Source: Dactylis glomerata (lineage: Eukaryota; Streptophyta; Magnoliopsida; Poales; Poaceae). Taken from it: a stretch of DNA of 64,000 bases. Shown here in pieces: positions 63,220 through 64,000 of the stretch; the first letter of the stretch is position 1, and the number at the start of each line of letters is the position of its first letter. The stretch is taken from NCBI GenBank assembly GCA_007115705.1, contig QXEO01001592.1:372001-436000 (forward strand). The letters run 5' to 3'. The notes beneath the pieces were generated by a model. It was not told the DNA's origin. It searched no databases and worked only from the letters and a program-made list of their open reading frames with translations. A program made the translations under genes and the position numbers.

Positions 63220-63685
63220 CCACCTTCTATCTTTATGCACCATTAAGAGAGCATAGTTATCATTCTGAGTATAATGTGCATTGTCCCGAAGTTTTCATTG
63301 ATTGATTCATATTGTTGGTTTCACTTGTTCTTAAATTACTTGTATCTAGTCGCCCTCTTAAACTTGAAGGTGTCCTATGCATTTATGTTTTGCTCTCCAT
63401 GAAGGACAAGATGAAAACCATTTGCATGTTTTTCCATATGATTTGAACACACGTTTGACTTTCATTGTTTCATTTTCATGATCTTTTGTTTGTGTTCATT
63501 TTCATGTTTACAACATGGTTGCTAAGTTATTATTGTCAAGATTATATCTTTCATGACCATGTTTTAAGTTCTTATGATCCCAGCTCACAAATGCTTACAT
63601 ATATGATCAAGATTGTGTATGTGTATGTCACCTCAAAAATTATTTCTTTTGTTATCACTTACCTACTCGAGGACGAGCAGGAGTT

Positions 63686-63699
63686 AAGCTTGGGGATGC
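63686..63699 (+). promoter_or_regulatory. Polypurine tract (Athila-like element)
   Basis: AAGCTTGGGGATGC directly before the LTR start TGATACGTCTCC. Confidence 0.8.
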
Positions 63700-64000
63700 T
63701 GATACGTCTCCAACGTATCTATAAATTTTGATGCTCCATGCTTGTTTTTACACCATTTGCCTACTGTTTCGTTACACTTTGTGGCGTTTTTATGCGATTT
63801 CCGGAACTGACCTATTGACAAGATGCCACAGTGCCAGTTCCCTATTTTCTACTGTTTTTGTGTTTCAGAAGTGATACACAGGAAATATTCTCGGAATTGG
63901 ACGAAATAAGTCCAGAAGTCTTATTTTTCTCGGAAGCTTTCCGAAGACCGAAAGAGAGCCGGAGGGGGGCCAGAGGCCGCCCTCACACATAGGTGGCGCG
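63700..64000 (+). repeat. 3' LTR of the Athila-like element, partial
   Basis: It matches the first 300 bases of the 5' LTR with several substitutions and runs off the window. Confidence 0.92.

Larger units (their letters stand above)
58606..64000 (+). mobile_element. Athila-like LTR element without pol (cut by window edge)
   Basis: It has a 5' LTR (58606-60150), a primer site, one long ORF, a noncoding 3' part, a purine tract and the first 301 bases of the 3' LTR. The internal domain is only about 3.55 kb and contains no protease, RT, RNase H or integrase. It should depend on enzymes of another element. The LTR, primer site and 3' block relate it to the Athila-type elements nearby, and its LTR to the solo LTR at 22577. 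Confidence 0.88.

Noticed and set aside
1..64000. CRISPR arrays, bacterial operons, riboswitches
   Set aside because: The DNA is clearly plant nuclear; the regular repeats present are transposon arms, LTRs and coding repeats.

Overview
The window looks like genomic DNA of a Triticeae grass (wheat, Aegilops or barley type). The signs are a BARE/Angela-class Copia LTR beginning TGTTGGAATTATGCCC, Athila-type Gypsy elements with the TGGCGCCGTTGCCGGGGA primer site, Stowaway and Tourist MITEs, and very few host genes. All calls come from reading the sequence; no database was searched.

Layout. 1-3620: decayed Copia element with its 3' LTR. 3692-14580: gene-poor DNA with five well-bounded or probable DNA elements: a composite AP2-carrying element (5078-6857) containing a solo LTR, a fold-back repeat (about 8950-9165), a hAT element (11746-12836) containing a small CACTA-like MITE, and a Mutator-like fold-back element (13041-13571). 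14585-20143 is the only host-gene island: a four-exon gene of unknown function (15315-17257, plus strand) with a hAT element in its 5' UTR, facing an F-box gene (18743-20143, minus strand) broken by one in-frame stop.

21686-58029 is one nested stack. A small Harbinger-like element with TAA target duplications carries a decayed gene. It was hit near its left end by a Tourist MITE (itself hit by a Stowaway) and in the middle by an LTR now left as a solo LTR. That solo LTR was hit twice: by a full Athila-type Gypsy element (23435-33872) and by a full BARE/Angela Copia element (34544-56854, minus strand) with an intact 1,327-residue polyprotein. The left LTR of the Copia element was then hit by a full Tat-type Gypsy element (35726-49331, minus strand). 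Target duplications were read for each insertion, though the one for the solo LTR lies in CT-rich repetitive sequence and is weak. The uninterrupted right Copia LTR preserves the empty site of the Tat insertion.

The Tat element is the most interesting object. Opposite to its gag-pol it carries two plus-strand genes: a small acidic protein and a six-exon gene for a plant-mobile-domain protein with a C-terminal coiled coil. The gene and pol meet tail to tail across a twice-repeated hairpin. Its gag-protease and pol frames overlap in the -1 frame with an in-phase A AAA AAC slippery heptamer, a candidate programmed frameshift. From 58606 to the window edge lies a second Athila-like element with no pol, only a long ORF of unknown function ending in hydrophobic segments. 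It shares a noncoding 3' block with hairpins with the first Athila element.
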